Shown one piece after another: positions 9,782-17,620 of a DNA stretch of 64,000 nucleotides; the first letter of the stretch is position 1, and each line of letters starts with the position of its first letter. Source of the stretch: Candidatus Planktophila versatilis (lineage in GTDB: Bacteria; Actinomycetota; Actinomycetes; Nanopelagicales; Nanopelagicaceae). The notes beneath the pieces are model-generated. The model was not told the origin of the DNA, ran no database searches, and worked only from the letters and a program-made list of their open reading frames with translations. A program made the position numbers and the translations under genes. The stretch is from positions 248,001 to 312,000 of the forward strand of contig NZ_CP016774.1 in assembly GCF_002288105.1 (NCBI RefSeq), written 5' to 3'.

Positions 9782-10213
9782 ATGAAGATTGGCAGCATAA
9801 TCTCAGGAAAGCGCGTTGAAACTATTTCAGCTAGTGCGAGTATTCATGATTTGGTGAGCTCTTTAAACTCACACCATGTCGGGGCCCTAGTTGTCTCTAG
9901 CGATGGCAAGAAAATCGATGGCATTGTCTCGGAGCGAGATGTTGTCCGCGCAATGCCGGGCAAGCTCGACCAACTAATTGGGATGCATGTTCGCGACATC
10001 ATGACCGTCGATGTCCACACCTGCACCGCGGATTCCACCGTTGCAGAACTGATGACGATGATGACTGAGCTTCGGATACGTCACGTTCCAGTTGTTGCTG
10101 CCGATGGAGCCCTAATCTCGATAGTTTCGATTGGTGATGTGGTTAAAAACCATGTGAATGAACTCGATTCCGAGCGCCAGGCCCTGAAAGATTACGTGGC
10201 AAGCGGTAATTAA
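9782..10213 (+). CDS. Two-CBS-domain protein
   Basis: A 143-residue cytoplasmic protein made only of a tandem CBS pair. The first repeat has VGALVVSSDGKKIDGIVSERD, and the second has RHVPVVAADG and SIGDVVK. Such pairs bind adenosine nucleotides or NAD and act as sensors. The ATG at 9782 follows AAGGAG at a normal distance, so the longer open frame from 9674 is rejected. It lies just upstream of rnpB. Confidence 0.88.
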   Translation: MKIGSIISGKRVETISASASIHDLVSSLNSHHVGALVVSSDGKKIDGIVSERDVVRAMPGKLDQLIGMHVRDIMTVDVHTCTADSTVAELMTMMTELRIRHVPVVAADGALISIVSIGDVVKNHVNELDSERQALKDYVASGN

Positions 10214-10234
10214 ACTCCCGTACCATTAGCCAAC

Positions 10235-10600
10235 GAAGAGTCGCCCGGATCACCGCGTTGCAGCTCTAGATTAATTTCTAGACTGGACCGAGGAAAGTCC
10301 GGACTTCACAGAGCAAGGTGGTGGGTAACGCCCACCCGGAGCAATCCGCGGGAAAGTGCAACAGAAAGTAGACCGCCAATAGCAATATTGGTAAGGGTGA
10401 AACGGCGGTGTAAGAGACCACCAGTGCATGTAGTGATACATGTAGCTATGTAAACCCCACCTGAAGCAAGACCAAGAAGATAGTGCGTTGCTCGCGCAAG
10501 CTATCGGGTAGGTTGCTTGAATCTGCAAGCAATTGCAGATCTAGATGGATGGTGATCGGTTCGAAAGAACTACAGGATCCGGCTTATAGGGCGACTCTTC
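10235..10600 (+). ncRNA. rnpB: RNase P RNA (bacterial class A)
   Basis: The catalytic RNA of RNase P, which matures tRNA 5' ends. The 12-nt P1 helix is perfect: GAAGAGTCGCCC at 10235-10246 pairs with GGGCGACTCTTC at 10589-10600. The universal CR-I motif GAGGAAAGTCCG is at 10290-10301. An AGAAAGTAGACCGCC segment, GGTGAAACGG, and the 3' pseudoknot strand ending CCGGCTTATAGG are also in order. Its 3' end recurs five more times downstream (see the att repeats). Confidence 0.97.
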
Positions 10601-10650
10601 TTCCAATTAGGTGGGCGCAGGTTAAAACTGCGCTCACCTTTCTGCATTTT
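10592..10650 (+). repeat. Left copy of the rnpB 3'-end/terminator direct repeat
   Basis: This segment, from CGACTCTTCT through the terminator hairpin, is repeated with a handful of differences at 10801-10859. Duplicating the target gene's 3' end plus its terminator is the footprint expected when an integrating element replaces the end of rnpB and displaces the original. Confidence 0.75.
10611..10645 (+). terminator. Intrinsic terminator of rnpB
   Basis: GTGGGCGCAG at 10611-10620 pairs with CTGCGCTCAC at 10628-10637 (10 bp, one G-T pair) around loop GTTAAAA. It is followed by CTTTCTGCATTTT. Confidence 0.8.
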
Positions 10651-10696
10651 CCTTGTACAAGTTGTTACATAACCTGTCGCAGATTTGAATGTTTTT

Positions 10697-10736
10697 ATGG
10701 GGAATCGATGGGCAAATATGGGCAGTTTCATGGGCA
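10697..10736 (+). repeat. ATGGGCA iterons (candidate integrase arm sites)
   Basis: Three exact copies of ATGGGCA at 10708, 10718 and 10730, plus a near copy ATGGGGA at 10697, are spaced 10-12 bp apart, about one helical turn. They lie about 65-100 bp left of the rnpB-derived core at 10801. The same heptamer occurs once at 16038-16044 and once at 18212-18218, each about 30 bp before another core copy. An integrase or excisionase binding role is inferred. Confidence 0.5.
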
Positions 10737-10800
10737 GATTTCAACTACAAACAACATCCCAAAGTTGTTCCTACTCGGTCAATTTCCGAAACTCTTAGAA

Positions 10801-10859
10801 CGACTCTTCTTTAAATTAGGTGGGCGCAGGTTAAAACTGCGCTCACTTTTCTGTACTTT
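10801..10859 (+). mobile_element. Displaced rnpB 3' end plus terminator (attachment site copy 2)
   Basis: CGACTCTTCT is followed by the same terminator hairpin as rnpB (10820-10829 with 10837-10846). The bases before 10801 no longer match rnpB, which puts the presumed crossover in the CGACTCTTCT core. It most likely represents the original chromosomal end pushed aside by an insertion. Confidence 0.7.
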
Positions 10860-10928
10860 CCATCACAATTCGTAAGCGAGCCGTCTCCAAATAGACCTAA
10901 AAAAGTTCTCATCTGGTAATTTATTGTC

Positions 10929-11324
10929 ATGGCTATGGTAATCAAGAGCAATAAGCGAATGAGCTTGCTCCTTGCCATTTTATTGGCTGTATTTTCAACT
11001 GGCATCGTGATTGCACATCAATGTCACTCAATGCAAAGCGATCAAGTAGCCATTCAAGCAAACCATTCAGGAGATCACGTCGCTCCTACAACTTCAGTTA
11101 AGCCGCTCAGCTTTGCTTCTAGCTCAAATGCATTAATGGATGTTGGGTGTGCAGTACTTTTCATTGTTGTACTTTTGCTCGGACGAAAGCTCCATTATTT
11201 AAGAGCGCCAAGCTCTCAATTAAAAGAATATCTAACAAATGGTAGACGTTTAATTAGCGCGCAACGAAACCAATTTATACAACTTTCACTATCCCGCGCA
11301 CAATTGGGAGTTATCCGCATCTAA
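10929..11324 (+). CDS. Small membrane protein with His-rich exported loop
   Basis: A 131-residue protein of unknown function. An N-terminal hydrophobic segment (MSLLLAILLAVFSTGIVIA) is followed by a short region with several His, Cys and Met residues (HQCHSM, NHSGDH). A second helix (CAVLFIVVLLLG) and a basic tail follow. The layout resembles DUF6153-type proteins that travel with copper genes, but I hold that loosely. The ATG at 10935 could be the true start. It is the first gene in the cassette and is followed by DUF305. Confidence 0.55.
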   Translation: MAMVIKSNKRMSLLLAILLAVFSTGIVIAHQCHSMQSDQVAIQANHSGDHVAPTTSVKPLSFASSSNALMDVGCAVLFIVVLLLGRKLHYLRAPSSQLKEYLTNGRRLISAQRNQFIQLSLSRAQLGVIRI

Positions 11325-11394
11325 TCCGTCTTCGATAGAAGTTACTGTTTTATTGACTAAATAAACCAATTAATCACATCGAAAAGGATTCCAA

Positions 11395-11937
11395 ATGTTT
11401 AAGAAAATCGTATTTCTGCTTACCGTAATTTCCCTTCCATTCTTTATCCAACCCGCATCAGCAAGTTCTCATGCCAAGAGCTTGAAGAACTTAGGCATGA
11501 ACGAAATTATGTTCGCGCAGCGCATGGCTCCTCATCACCAACAGGCAATAGAAATGTCCAAGATGGCACTCAAAAATAGTGCTAGCCCAGAGGTTAAGAA
11601 TTTGGCAAAGGCGATCATCTCTGCACAGAGTAAAGAAATGGCCCAATTGAAATATTGGCTGACTGCCACTAAGTCATCGATGACGATGGACCACGACATG
11701 GGGATGAGTGGCATGCTTCCTGAGAGCTCAATGACTACCTTGAAAAAACTCAAAGGTGGCAAATTCGACACGGCGTTTCTTCAATCGATGATTGCTCACC
11801 ATGAAGGCGCTTTAGAGATGGTTTCTATGCTCGACGGTACAAAGAATAGTGAAGCCAAGAAGATTGCGGTTGGTATCCGGTCTGGACAATCAGCTGAAAT
11901 CACTCTCATGAAGAAATTATTGGCTAAGAGTAAGTAA
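11395..11937 (+). CDS. DUF305 family exported protein (first copy)
   Basis: A 180-residue secreted protein with a clear signal peptide (FKKIVFLLTVISLPFF, cut after SASS). It contains the paired DUF305 motifs FAQRMAPHHQQAIEM and SMIAHHEGALEM, which give it a four-helix ferritin-like fold with His-rich turns. A DMGMSGM linker is Met-rich. DUF305 proteins are often found with copper resistance genes, and metal binding is likely. A paralogue lies at 15364-15978 in the same cassette. Confidence 0.88.
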   Translation: MFKKIVFLLTVISLPFFIQPASASSHAKSLKNLGMNEIMFAQRMAPHHQQAIEMSKMALKNSASPEVKNLAKAIISAQSKEMAQLKYWLTATKSSMTMDHDMGMSGMLPESSMTTLKKLKGGKFDTAFLQSMIAHHEGALEMVSMLDGTKNSEAKKIAVGIRSGQSAEITLMKKLLAKSK

Positions 11938-11953
11938 GGTTCTAGGTCAATTC

Positions 11954-12952
11954 ATGAAAAGAATCCTTGCCTTACTGCTCGTTGCAGTTTTCATGGCGCA
12001 GTCGATACAGGCACAGGCTGCGCCAACGGTGGCATCTGTGCAGCGCGAGATTGACCGACTGCGGACTCTGGCTGCAGAAAAATATGAAGCCGCGAATGAA
12101 GCAACCTTGAAAATTAAAGCACTTCAAAAAGAGAAAGGGGTGCTGCAACAGCGCGAGGAAGTAATTAAAAAAGAGCTGAGTACAGTCAGTAAAGTTTTAG
12201 CAAAAATTGCGATTTCTGAATATCAAGGAAGTGGTTTTGGTAAATCCTTTGAATTGCTTTTTTCCTCCGATCCAACGAAATATCTGATGGATGTATCTGT
12301 ACTAGATAGTGTCAGTCGAGGATATTCGAAGCAGTTACGTGAGTACGTAGCTACCAAACAAAGAGTTCAAGCCACACAGTTAGTTTTGGGCGATCGTACT
12401 GCGCTACTACTTGTGGAACAAAAACGACTCAATCAACAAGTAACCCAAGCGAAGAGTGCCTTAGCAAAGGCAGAAAAACTTCTTAATTCACTTGCAAAGG
12501 CCGATAGAGAGCGTCTTCTTCGAGAAGAAACAGATCGAGAGAATAAGATTCTGATTGCTTCGAAAGGATATGCCGCTTCTTACAAAGGTGACAACACACG
12601 TGGGTCAATTGCCCTCAAGTTCGCCCTCCAACAAATAGGTGATATTTATGTTTGGGCCGCAGCGGGCCCAACTCGTTGGGACTGCTCAGGTCTGACGATG
12701 CGGGCATTTCAGGCGGCAGGAGTTTCGCTGCCACATTCATCACGCATTCAAATTAAATATGGGAAGCCCATTTCTTACTCATCATTAAAGCCTGGGGATT
12801 TACTTTTCTTTGGTAAACCAATTAGCCATGTTTCGATCTATATGGGTGGTGGAAAAATGGTTCAAGCACCGCGGCCTGGGAAGAAGGTTGAAGTAGTTCC
12901 ACTGACAAAGATGTTTGGAAGAAAACCATTCGTGGGGGCTACTAGGTTATGA
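11954..12952 (+). CDS. Secreted NlpC/P60 peptidoglycan hydrolase with coiled coil (first)
   Basis: A 332-residue secreted enzyme with a signal peptide ending near AQAA. Residues about 25-205 are a long coiled coil like the N-terminus of RipA/PcsB proteins. An NlpC/P60 cysteine peptidase follows, with Cys244 in WDCSG and His292 in ISHVSIYMG. The family cleaves D-Glu-meso-DAP bonds in wall peptides. The stop overlaps the next NlpC/P60 start by 4 nt (ATGA), so the two are translated together. Confidence 0.9.
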   Translation: MKRILALLLVAVFMAQSIQAQAAPTVASVQREIDRLRTLAAEKYEAANEATLKIKALQKEKGVLQQREEVIKKELSTVSKVLAKIAISEYQGSGFGKSFELLFSSDPTKYLMDVSVLDSVSRGYSKQLREYVATKQRVQATQLVLGDRTALLLVEQKRLNQQVTQAKSALAKAEKLLNSLAKADRERLLREETDRENKILIASKGYAASYKGDNTRGSIALKFALQQIGDIYVWAAAGPTRWDCSGLTMRAFQAAGVSLPHSSRIQIKYGKPISYSSLKPGDLLFFGKPISHVSIYMGGGKMVQAPRPGKKVEVVPLTKMFGRKPFVGATRL

Positions 12953-14163
12953 AGCTATTGCGTGTGAAGAAGTTACATTCAGTCCTCCTATCAATTAGTA
13001 TCCTAACTACAATCTCGCCTGATGCATTTGGCGCTAATCACAAACCAACGCTTGCACAGATAGAAGCAGCCAAAAAACTTGAACTGCAGAAAAAACAAAA
13101 TGCTGCTAATGCTGCTAAAAAACTTGTAGCTGCACAAGGAAGCCTTAGAAAACTTGCAGCGCTTGCTGCGGCGGTAAACAAAAGGTACCTGTCTGCCAAG
13201 AATGAATTAGCAGTAGCTGTGAAAGAATTAAATTCAGCGACGAAAGCTGTTCAAGCTGCCGAGGCTGAGGTCTCAGCAACTCACCGAAATATTGGAAAGT
13301 TAGCTGTCGCTGCATATATGACGGGAGGAAATATGGGAAATATTGAAACATTTCTTAGTGCAAACGGTCCACAAGATGTAATCGACACTATTTCCATTCT
13401 CGAAAATTTGGGCTCTAAGAACAAAGTTGCTCTCGAACAATTCAAGGCTGCAGAGATCATCGCGAAAGAGGCTAGAAAAGTTGCTGAAGCCGCTAAAGAG
13501 CTCCAATTGCGAGCAACTGAGAAGGTTGCGATAGCAAAGCAAGAAGCAGATTCTGTCCGTGATGCTCAACAAAAGGAAGTGGACAAGCTTCAGGCCGTAC
13601 AGGACAAGCTACAAAAGGAGTTAGCCTCGGCTAAAAAAGTAAGGCTAACACTCGAACAAAAACGCCAACTCGCCATCCTTGAAGAAACAAGATCTAATGA
13701 AGCTACCAAAGCTCCAAACCAGGCTAAAGTTTGGAAGGGCGGTGGCCCAAACGGTGCGTCATCTTCGAGAACAACTGTTGAGCAACGTCTGAAGGCGGTT
13801 GAATTTGCGAAGCGACAAGTTTTGGCAAAGAAACCATATGTGTGGGGTAGCGAAGGTCCTAATTCTTTTGATTGCTCAGGTTTAGTTTATGCAGCCTACA
13901 AGTACGCAGGGCTTGGCTGGCCTAATTGGGATCGACTTAACTCAGGACTCTATTACACCTATACAAAACAAGTTCCAATCGCTGAAATGCAACCGGGCGA
14001 CTTAATTTTTTACTCTTATAAAGGCACCCAGAGCACAATTCATCATATGAGCATCTATGCTGGAAATGGGATGATGTGGGAAGCAAGGTCTACTGCAACA
14101 GGCCTGAAGTATTCCAATATTTATAGTGTTCAAGGAATGATGCCATTTGCTGGCCGAGTTTAG
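12949..14163 (+). CDS. Secreted NlpC/P60 peptidoglycan hydrolase with coiled coil (second)
   Basis: A 404-residue protein of the same plan as its neighbour. A signal peptide is followed by an Ala/Lys-rich coiled coil at about 35-245, a short linker and an NlpC/P60 domain with Cys309 in FDCSG and His366 in HHMSIYAG. Overlap with the upstream gene suggests a functional pair in septal or envelope remodelling. The coding sequence is visibly Lys- and AT-rich compared with the core genes around the island. Confidence 0.9.
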   Translation: MKLLRVKKLHSVLLSISILTTISPDAFGANHKPTLAQIEAAKKLELQKKQNAANAAKKLVAAQGSLRKLAALAAAVNKRYLSAKNELAVAVKELNSATKAVQAAEAEVSATHRNIGKLAVAAYMTGGNMGNIETFLSANGPQDVIDTISILENLGSKNKVALEQFKAAEIIAKEARKVAEAAKELQLRATEKVAIAKQEADSVRDAQQKEVDKLQAVQDKLQKELASAKKVRLTLEQKRQLAILEETRSNEATKAPNQAKVWKGGGPNGASSSRTTVEQRLKAVEFAKRQVLAKKPYVWGSEGPNSFDCSGLVYAAYKYAGLGWPNWDRLNSGLYYTYTKQVPIAEMQPGDLIFYSYKGTQSTIHHMSIYAGNGMMWEARSTATGLKYSNIYSVQGMMPFAGRV

Positions 14164-14194
14164 AAGAAAATCATCAAACAGAGAATGGATTAAT

Positions 14195-15016
14195 ATGAAA
14201 ACGCAAAATATTAAAAGTTTTAGGTTCAGATTTTCTTGCTTTGCAATTGTTGCACTGATGACAGTAAACAACGGCGCTATCGCTCAGACACTTGATTCCG
14301 TCTCACATATTCATCATGTAAAAGTTGTGGGCAATAAAGTTCTGGTAATGACTCACGAAGGTCTCTATGAGCTCGTTGGCAAAAATAATATGAAGTTAGT
14401 TGGGCAAGATAAAATTGATGTGATGGGGTTTACAACTTCAGGTAAGGATATATTTGCAAGCGGGCACCCTGCTCAAGGGTCAAAAGCGTTAAATCCTATC
14501 GGCCTCGTGAAGTCAACCGATGGCGGATTAAGTTGGAAATCTGTTTCGCTAGTCGGGAAAGTAGATTTCCACTTTCTAGAAGGTGCTGGGACTGATCTTT
14601 ATGGTGCTGATTCGCAGAGTGGAAACTTGATGTATTCAGCAGATTCTGGAAAGAGTTGGAGCTCGCTAGGAGCAAACAGCTTTACAGATATTGCGGTTTC
14701 GCCAGATATGTCAGGTATTGCTGTGGCGATAAAGGGCTCTAAACTGCTCCTCACTAGGAATGCCCTTAAATCCACAAAAGAATTGAAAAGTACTCTCAAA
14801 TTTACACAGGTCGAATGGCGCGATTCTGGCCTTTACGCTTTAAGTGGCACTTCTCTTTACATGTCATCGGACCTTGGAAACAGCTGGAATAAGCTCAATA
14901 TATTTAAAGGAGCTACTGGAATTCTTAGCGCCAGTGACCAGTTGATCTTGGTGACCGTGGGCTCAGATATCTATACATCAAAAAATATGGGTAAGATTTT
15001 TAGGAAAATTTCCTAA
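14195..15016 (+). CDS. Secreted BNR/sialidase-like repeat protein (F510_1955-like)
   Basis: About 273 residues: a signal peptide, then a beta-propeller-like region. It opens with SHIHHVKV and THEGLYEL, then carries four Asp-box-like turns (STDGGLSW, SADSGKSW, SSDLGNSW, SKNMGKIF). This matches the exported F510_1955-type glycosyl-hydrolase-like proteins that accompany DUF305 and copper genes. Catalysis is unproven. The ATG at 14195 begins the signal peptide; an upstream in-frame ATG at 14147 overlaps the preceding gene and is rejected. Confidence 0.75.
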   Translation: MKTQNIKSFRFRFSCFAIVALMTVNNGAIAQTLDSVSHIHHVKVVGNKVLVMTHEGLYELVGKNNMKLVGQDKIDVMGFTTSGKDIFASGHPAQGSKALNPIGLVKSTDGGLSWKSVSLVGKVDFHFLEGAGTDLYGADSQSGNLMYSADSGKSWSSLGANSFTDIAVSPDMSGIAVAIKGSKLLLTRNALKSTKELKSTLKFTQVEWRDSGLYALSGTSLYMSSDLGNSWNKLNIFKGATGILSASDQLILVTVGSDIYTSKNMGKIFRKIS

Positions 15017-15098
15017 AATAAGCAATTTCCTTTTTCTGTTTCGTGCATTCAATAGCAGATGGCGATCAGACTAGGTTTTGTAATCAAAGGAGAAATAC

Positions 15099-15305
15099 AT
15101 GGCAGAAAAGACTGTTGGAATAAAAGGAATGACATGTGGCCACTGTGAAGGCCGTGTAAGCAAGGAGATTATGGCAATTCCGGGTGTAATCAAAGTCGTT
15201 GCCAGCGCCGAAAATGGGAATGCCATTATCAGCGCTGACTCAGAAATACCACAGGACTCAATCGAGCGAGCAGTGCAAGCGGCAGGATATTCCATAGTTC
15301 CTTAA
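15099..15305 (+). CDS. Heavy-metal-associated domain metallochaperone (CopZ-like)
   Basis: A 68-residue single HMA domain with the metal-binding loop GMTCGHC and the ferredoxin-like continuation GVIKVVASAENGNAIIS. It probably carries Cu(I). No copper ATPase lies next to it, so its partner must be elsewhere or be the DUF305/NlpC cargo. AAAGGAG is placed well before the ATG. Confidence 0.9.
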   Translation: MAEKTVGIKGMTCGHCEGRVSKEIMAIPGVIKVVASAENGNAIISADSEIPQDSIERAVQAAGYSIVP

Positions 15306-15363
15306 GTCTGACAGAAAACTCTCAGAAACTGCGAGTATGCTTGCAATATCAAAGGGGTTAGAG

Positions 15364-15978
15364 ATGCAAATAAATATTGATAAGAAGACTGGTTCGCTCG
15401 TTGCAATCATCGTTGTTCTGCTTGGAATAATTCTAGGATTTTCAATAAGCAGGAATAGCGACGAAGGATTCTTTGGGATGCGTGGAAACAATTCCATGGG
15501 TATGCGTCACAACTCAGGAACTGCCACATATACAGGTGCCGATGTGATGTTCTTGCAGATGATGATTCCTCATCACCAGCAAGCGATTGATATTTCAAAC
15601 ATTGCTCTTAAAACATCAAAAGATTCAGAACTCCTTGCACTTGCAAACACAATTATCAAAGCCCAAACAGCAGAGATAGTGCAAATGCAGTCTTGGCTGA
15701 ATGATGCGAATGTAAACCCAGGTATGGGCCACTCAATGGACGGAATGGGTGGGATGCTCGATGATGCCGAACTATCAGCACTTTCGGAAGCTTCGGGAAA
15801 GAACTTTGATTTGCTTTGGCTTAAAGGGATGATCGGACATCACGATGGTGCAATCCATATGACCACAATGATTCGAGACGCTAGTAACGCTGATATCAAG
15901 ACTTTCGGTGAGAATGTTGTAAAGGATCAATCTGCCCAAATTATTCAGATGAAGGCGATGCTCAAACGAATCGGATAA
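15364..15978 (+). CDS. DUF305 family membrane-anchored protein (second copy)
   Basis: About 204 residues with an N-terminal membrane anchor (SLVAIIVVLLGIILGFS). A Met/Gly-rich stretch follows (FFGMRGNNSMGMRH), then the two DUF305 motifs MIPHHQQAIDI and GMIGHHDGAIHM, separated by a Met-rich linker (MGHSMDGMGGM). The Met and His clusters suggest copper binding at the cell surface. The ATG at 15364 has AAAGGGG upstream, so the longer frame from 15337 is not preferred. Confidence 0.88.
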   Translation: MQINIDKKTGSLVAIIVVLLGIILGFSISRNSDEGFFGMRGNNSMGMRHNSGTATYTGADVMFLQMMIPHHQQAIDISNIALKTSKDSELLALANTIIKAQTAEIVQMQSWLNDANVNPGMGHSMDGMGGMLDDAELSALSEASGKNFDLLWLKGMIGHHDGAIHMTTMIRDASNADIKTFGENVVKDQSAQIIQMKAMLKRIG

Positions 15979-16037
15979 GGCCGGTTTATTGATAGGCGTT
16001 CATCTCGAGTGTTATGCAACTTTATTTGAGAAAAAAT

Positions 16038-16100
16038 ATGGGCAATCCGCCAAATTAGGCCAGAAGTGAATTCTTCCGGCTTATAGGGCGACTCTTCTTT
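16038..16100 (+). mobile_element. rnpB-derived attachment repeat, copy 3
   Basis: ATGGGCA at 16038-16044 is followed by the repeat CTTCCGGCTTATAGGGCGAC continuing TCTTCTTT (16073-16100), identical to the 3' end of rnpB over about 23 bases. No rnpB terminator follows. It closes the DUF305/NlpC cassette and opens the MFS/XRE cassette. Confidence 0.8.
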
Positions 16101-16115
16101 AATCTTTAAATTGAA

Positions 16116-17354
16116 TTAAAAGTCTGAACGCAGTGACTTCGTTAGAAGTGCCAGGAATGCGGTCACTGAGAGAATCGCAGCCAAAATTATGTATGTAGTG
16201 CTGACTCCAAAACTTTCAACAGATAATCCAGCTAAAACCATTCCAAGTGGTGGGGCCGCATAAAAAACCGCGGTCTGCACACCAAATACTCTGCCTTGTT
16301 GATCAGCCGGAACTCTTTGTTGAATAAGTGTGCTCACCATGGGAGTGAAAGGTCCCCAAAATAAACCTAGAAAAAAACCAGCCACGGCAAGGATTGGTAA
16401 TGGTGGTAGAAATGCCATCGGAACAATACTCATAGCGACTCCGATAAAAGTTGTGCGTACAAGATTTTTACGCTTTAGACGAGCACTTACCCACCCATAA
16501 CCAAAGGATCCAACTGCATATCCTGCAGCCAGGGCTGCGATAACAATTCCAAGACTTGCAGGCTGACCTAAATCTTCAAAGTAGGTCGATAGGACGACTG
16601 TCTCAGTCGGCAGATAAACAGCTGCGATGATGAGAATAGAAAGAGTTAAAGTACGAAGCAGTTTGTCATTCCAAAGAACCTGGAAACCCACGCGAATACT
16701 TCGATTTGTTTTTTCTCCCATTTCTTCAGCCAAATTACGTGCGTCTTTGCCGAGATTGCCAACCCTTAAGAAAACGATAGCCAGTGCGGCAAAAACGAAG
16801 AGGCCGCCAGCAACCCAGAATGAATTCACGGCACCCACGGTTGAAATAAGACCCGCTCCAACAGCAGGACCAAAAACCCACGCAACTCCCATAAAGCCTT
16901 CGTGGATTCCATTGAGTCGATCAAGAGTTATATCTGATGCCTTTGCAACATCAGCCAACAGCGTTTTACGTGCTGTGTAACCTGCGGGATCAAAGATTGC
17001 ACCGATTACGGCGATAACTAATATTGTCGAGCTAGAAAGTCCTGATGTTAAAGCAACGATTGGAAATGCAACTACTGCAACAGCTGAGAGTAAGTCAGCC
17101 CCGATGCTCACCGAGCGACGACCAATATGGTCTACGAGCCAACCCCCAATTGGTGAGATCAACAAACCAGGCAGTGCAGAAATCGCTGCGACTAATCCGG
17201 CAAAGGCTGGGGAACCGGTCTCTTCAAGAATCAACCATGGAATCGTGATCATGACAATTGAATTGCCTAATCCCGAAGAGAAATTAGAAAGTTGATGGAG
17301 AACTACCGGAATCTTCTTTTTCATCAATCTTGGTTTCTCCTTTGCTTGTTGCAT
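16116..17354 (-). CDS. MFS drug exporter-like permease
   Basis: A protein of about 412 residues with 12 transmembrane segments. It has the MFS loop motif GGWLVDHIGRRSVSIGAD between helices 2 and 3 and a second IQQRVPADQQGRVFG motif as in macrolide/multidrug efflux permeases. The start may be ATG 17354 or ATG 17324 (MKKKIPVV). The substrate is unknown. It is divergent from an XRE regulator across a perfect palindrome, which suggests local control. Confidence 0.85.
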   Translation of the reverse strand: MQQAKEKPRLMKKKIPVVLHQLSNFSSGLGNSIVMITIPWLILEETGSPAFAGLVAAISALPGLLISPIGGWLVDHIGRRSVSIGADLLSAVAVVAFPIVALTSGLSSSTILVIAVIGAIFDPAGYTARKTLLADVAKASDITLDRLNGIHEGFMGVAWVFGPAVGAGLISTVGAVNSFWVAGGLFVFAALAIVFLRVGNLGKDARNLAEEMGEKTNRSIRVGFQVLWNDKLLRTLTLSILIIAAVYLPTETVVLSTYFEDLGQPASLGIVIAALAAGYAVGSFGYGWVSARLKRKNLVRTTFIGVAMSIVPMAFLPPLPILAVAGFFLGLFWGPFTPMVSTLIQQRVPADQQGRVFGVQTAVFYAAPPLGMVLAGLSVESFGVSTTYIILAAILSVTAFLALLTKSLRSDF

Positions 17355-17357
17355 TAA

Positions 17358-17380
17358 TGCTACATAGCATATATGCTACA
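17358..17380. promoter_or_regulatory. Palindromic operator between MFS and XRE genes
   Basis: TAGCATATATGCTA at 17365-17378 is a perfect 14-bp palindrome, with a partly overlapping direct repeat TGCTACA at 17358 and 17374. It sits between the divergent starts (17354 minus, 17385 plus), so a dimeric XRE repressor bound here could cover both promoters. This is inference from position and symmetry. Confidence 0.65.
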
Positions 17381-17384
17381 AAGT

Positions 17385-17618
17385 ATGAGTCGCAACCCTG
17401 AAGAGCCTGTCTATAACCGCATAGAAGAAGCACGTGTTGCCTTAGGGCTATCTAGGCAGGATCTTGCCGATAGGGCTGGCGTGCACTACCAAACCATTGG
17501 TTACCTAGAACGTGAGGAATATAGCCCTTCACTCGTTCTAGCTTTGCGCATAGCGAAGTCACTCAATCAAGAGGTATCAGATCTTTTTTCACTTAATCCA
17601 TTCAAGAAAGGAAAGTAA
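17385..17618 (+). CDS. XRE-family helix-turn-helix regulator
   Basis: A 77-residue compact repressor of the minimal XRE type. The helix-turn-helix lies at about 16-37 (SRQDLADRAGVHYQTIGYLE), followed by YSPSLVLALRIAKSL and an SDLF tail. The ATG at 17385 is preferred to 17373, because the latter lies inside the palindromic operator. It is followed after 2 nt by a membrane protein with a DELLDERQ segment, a common XRE partner architecture. Confidence 0.85.
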   Translation: MSRNPEEPVYNRIEEARVALGLSRQDLADRAGVHYQTIGYLEREEYSPSLVLALRIAKSLNQEVSDLFSLNPFKKGK

Positions 17619-17620
17619 GG

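Noticed and set aside
10235-10246. Inverted copy of the attachment repeat at the left of rnpB
   Set aside because: GAAGAGTCGCCC is simply the 5' strand of the RNase P RNA P1 helix and is complementary to the 3' end by structure.
10483-10875. 130-residue plus-strand open frame across the end of rnpB
   Set aside because: It overlaps RNase P RNA, two terminators and the iterons, and its translation has no protein-like features.
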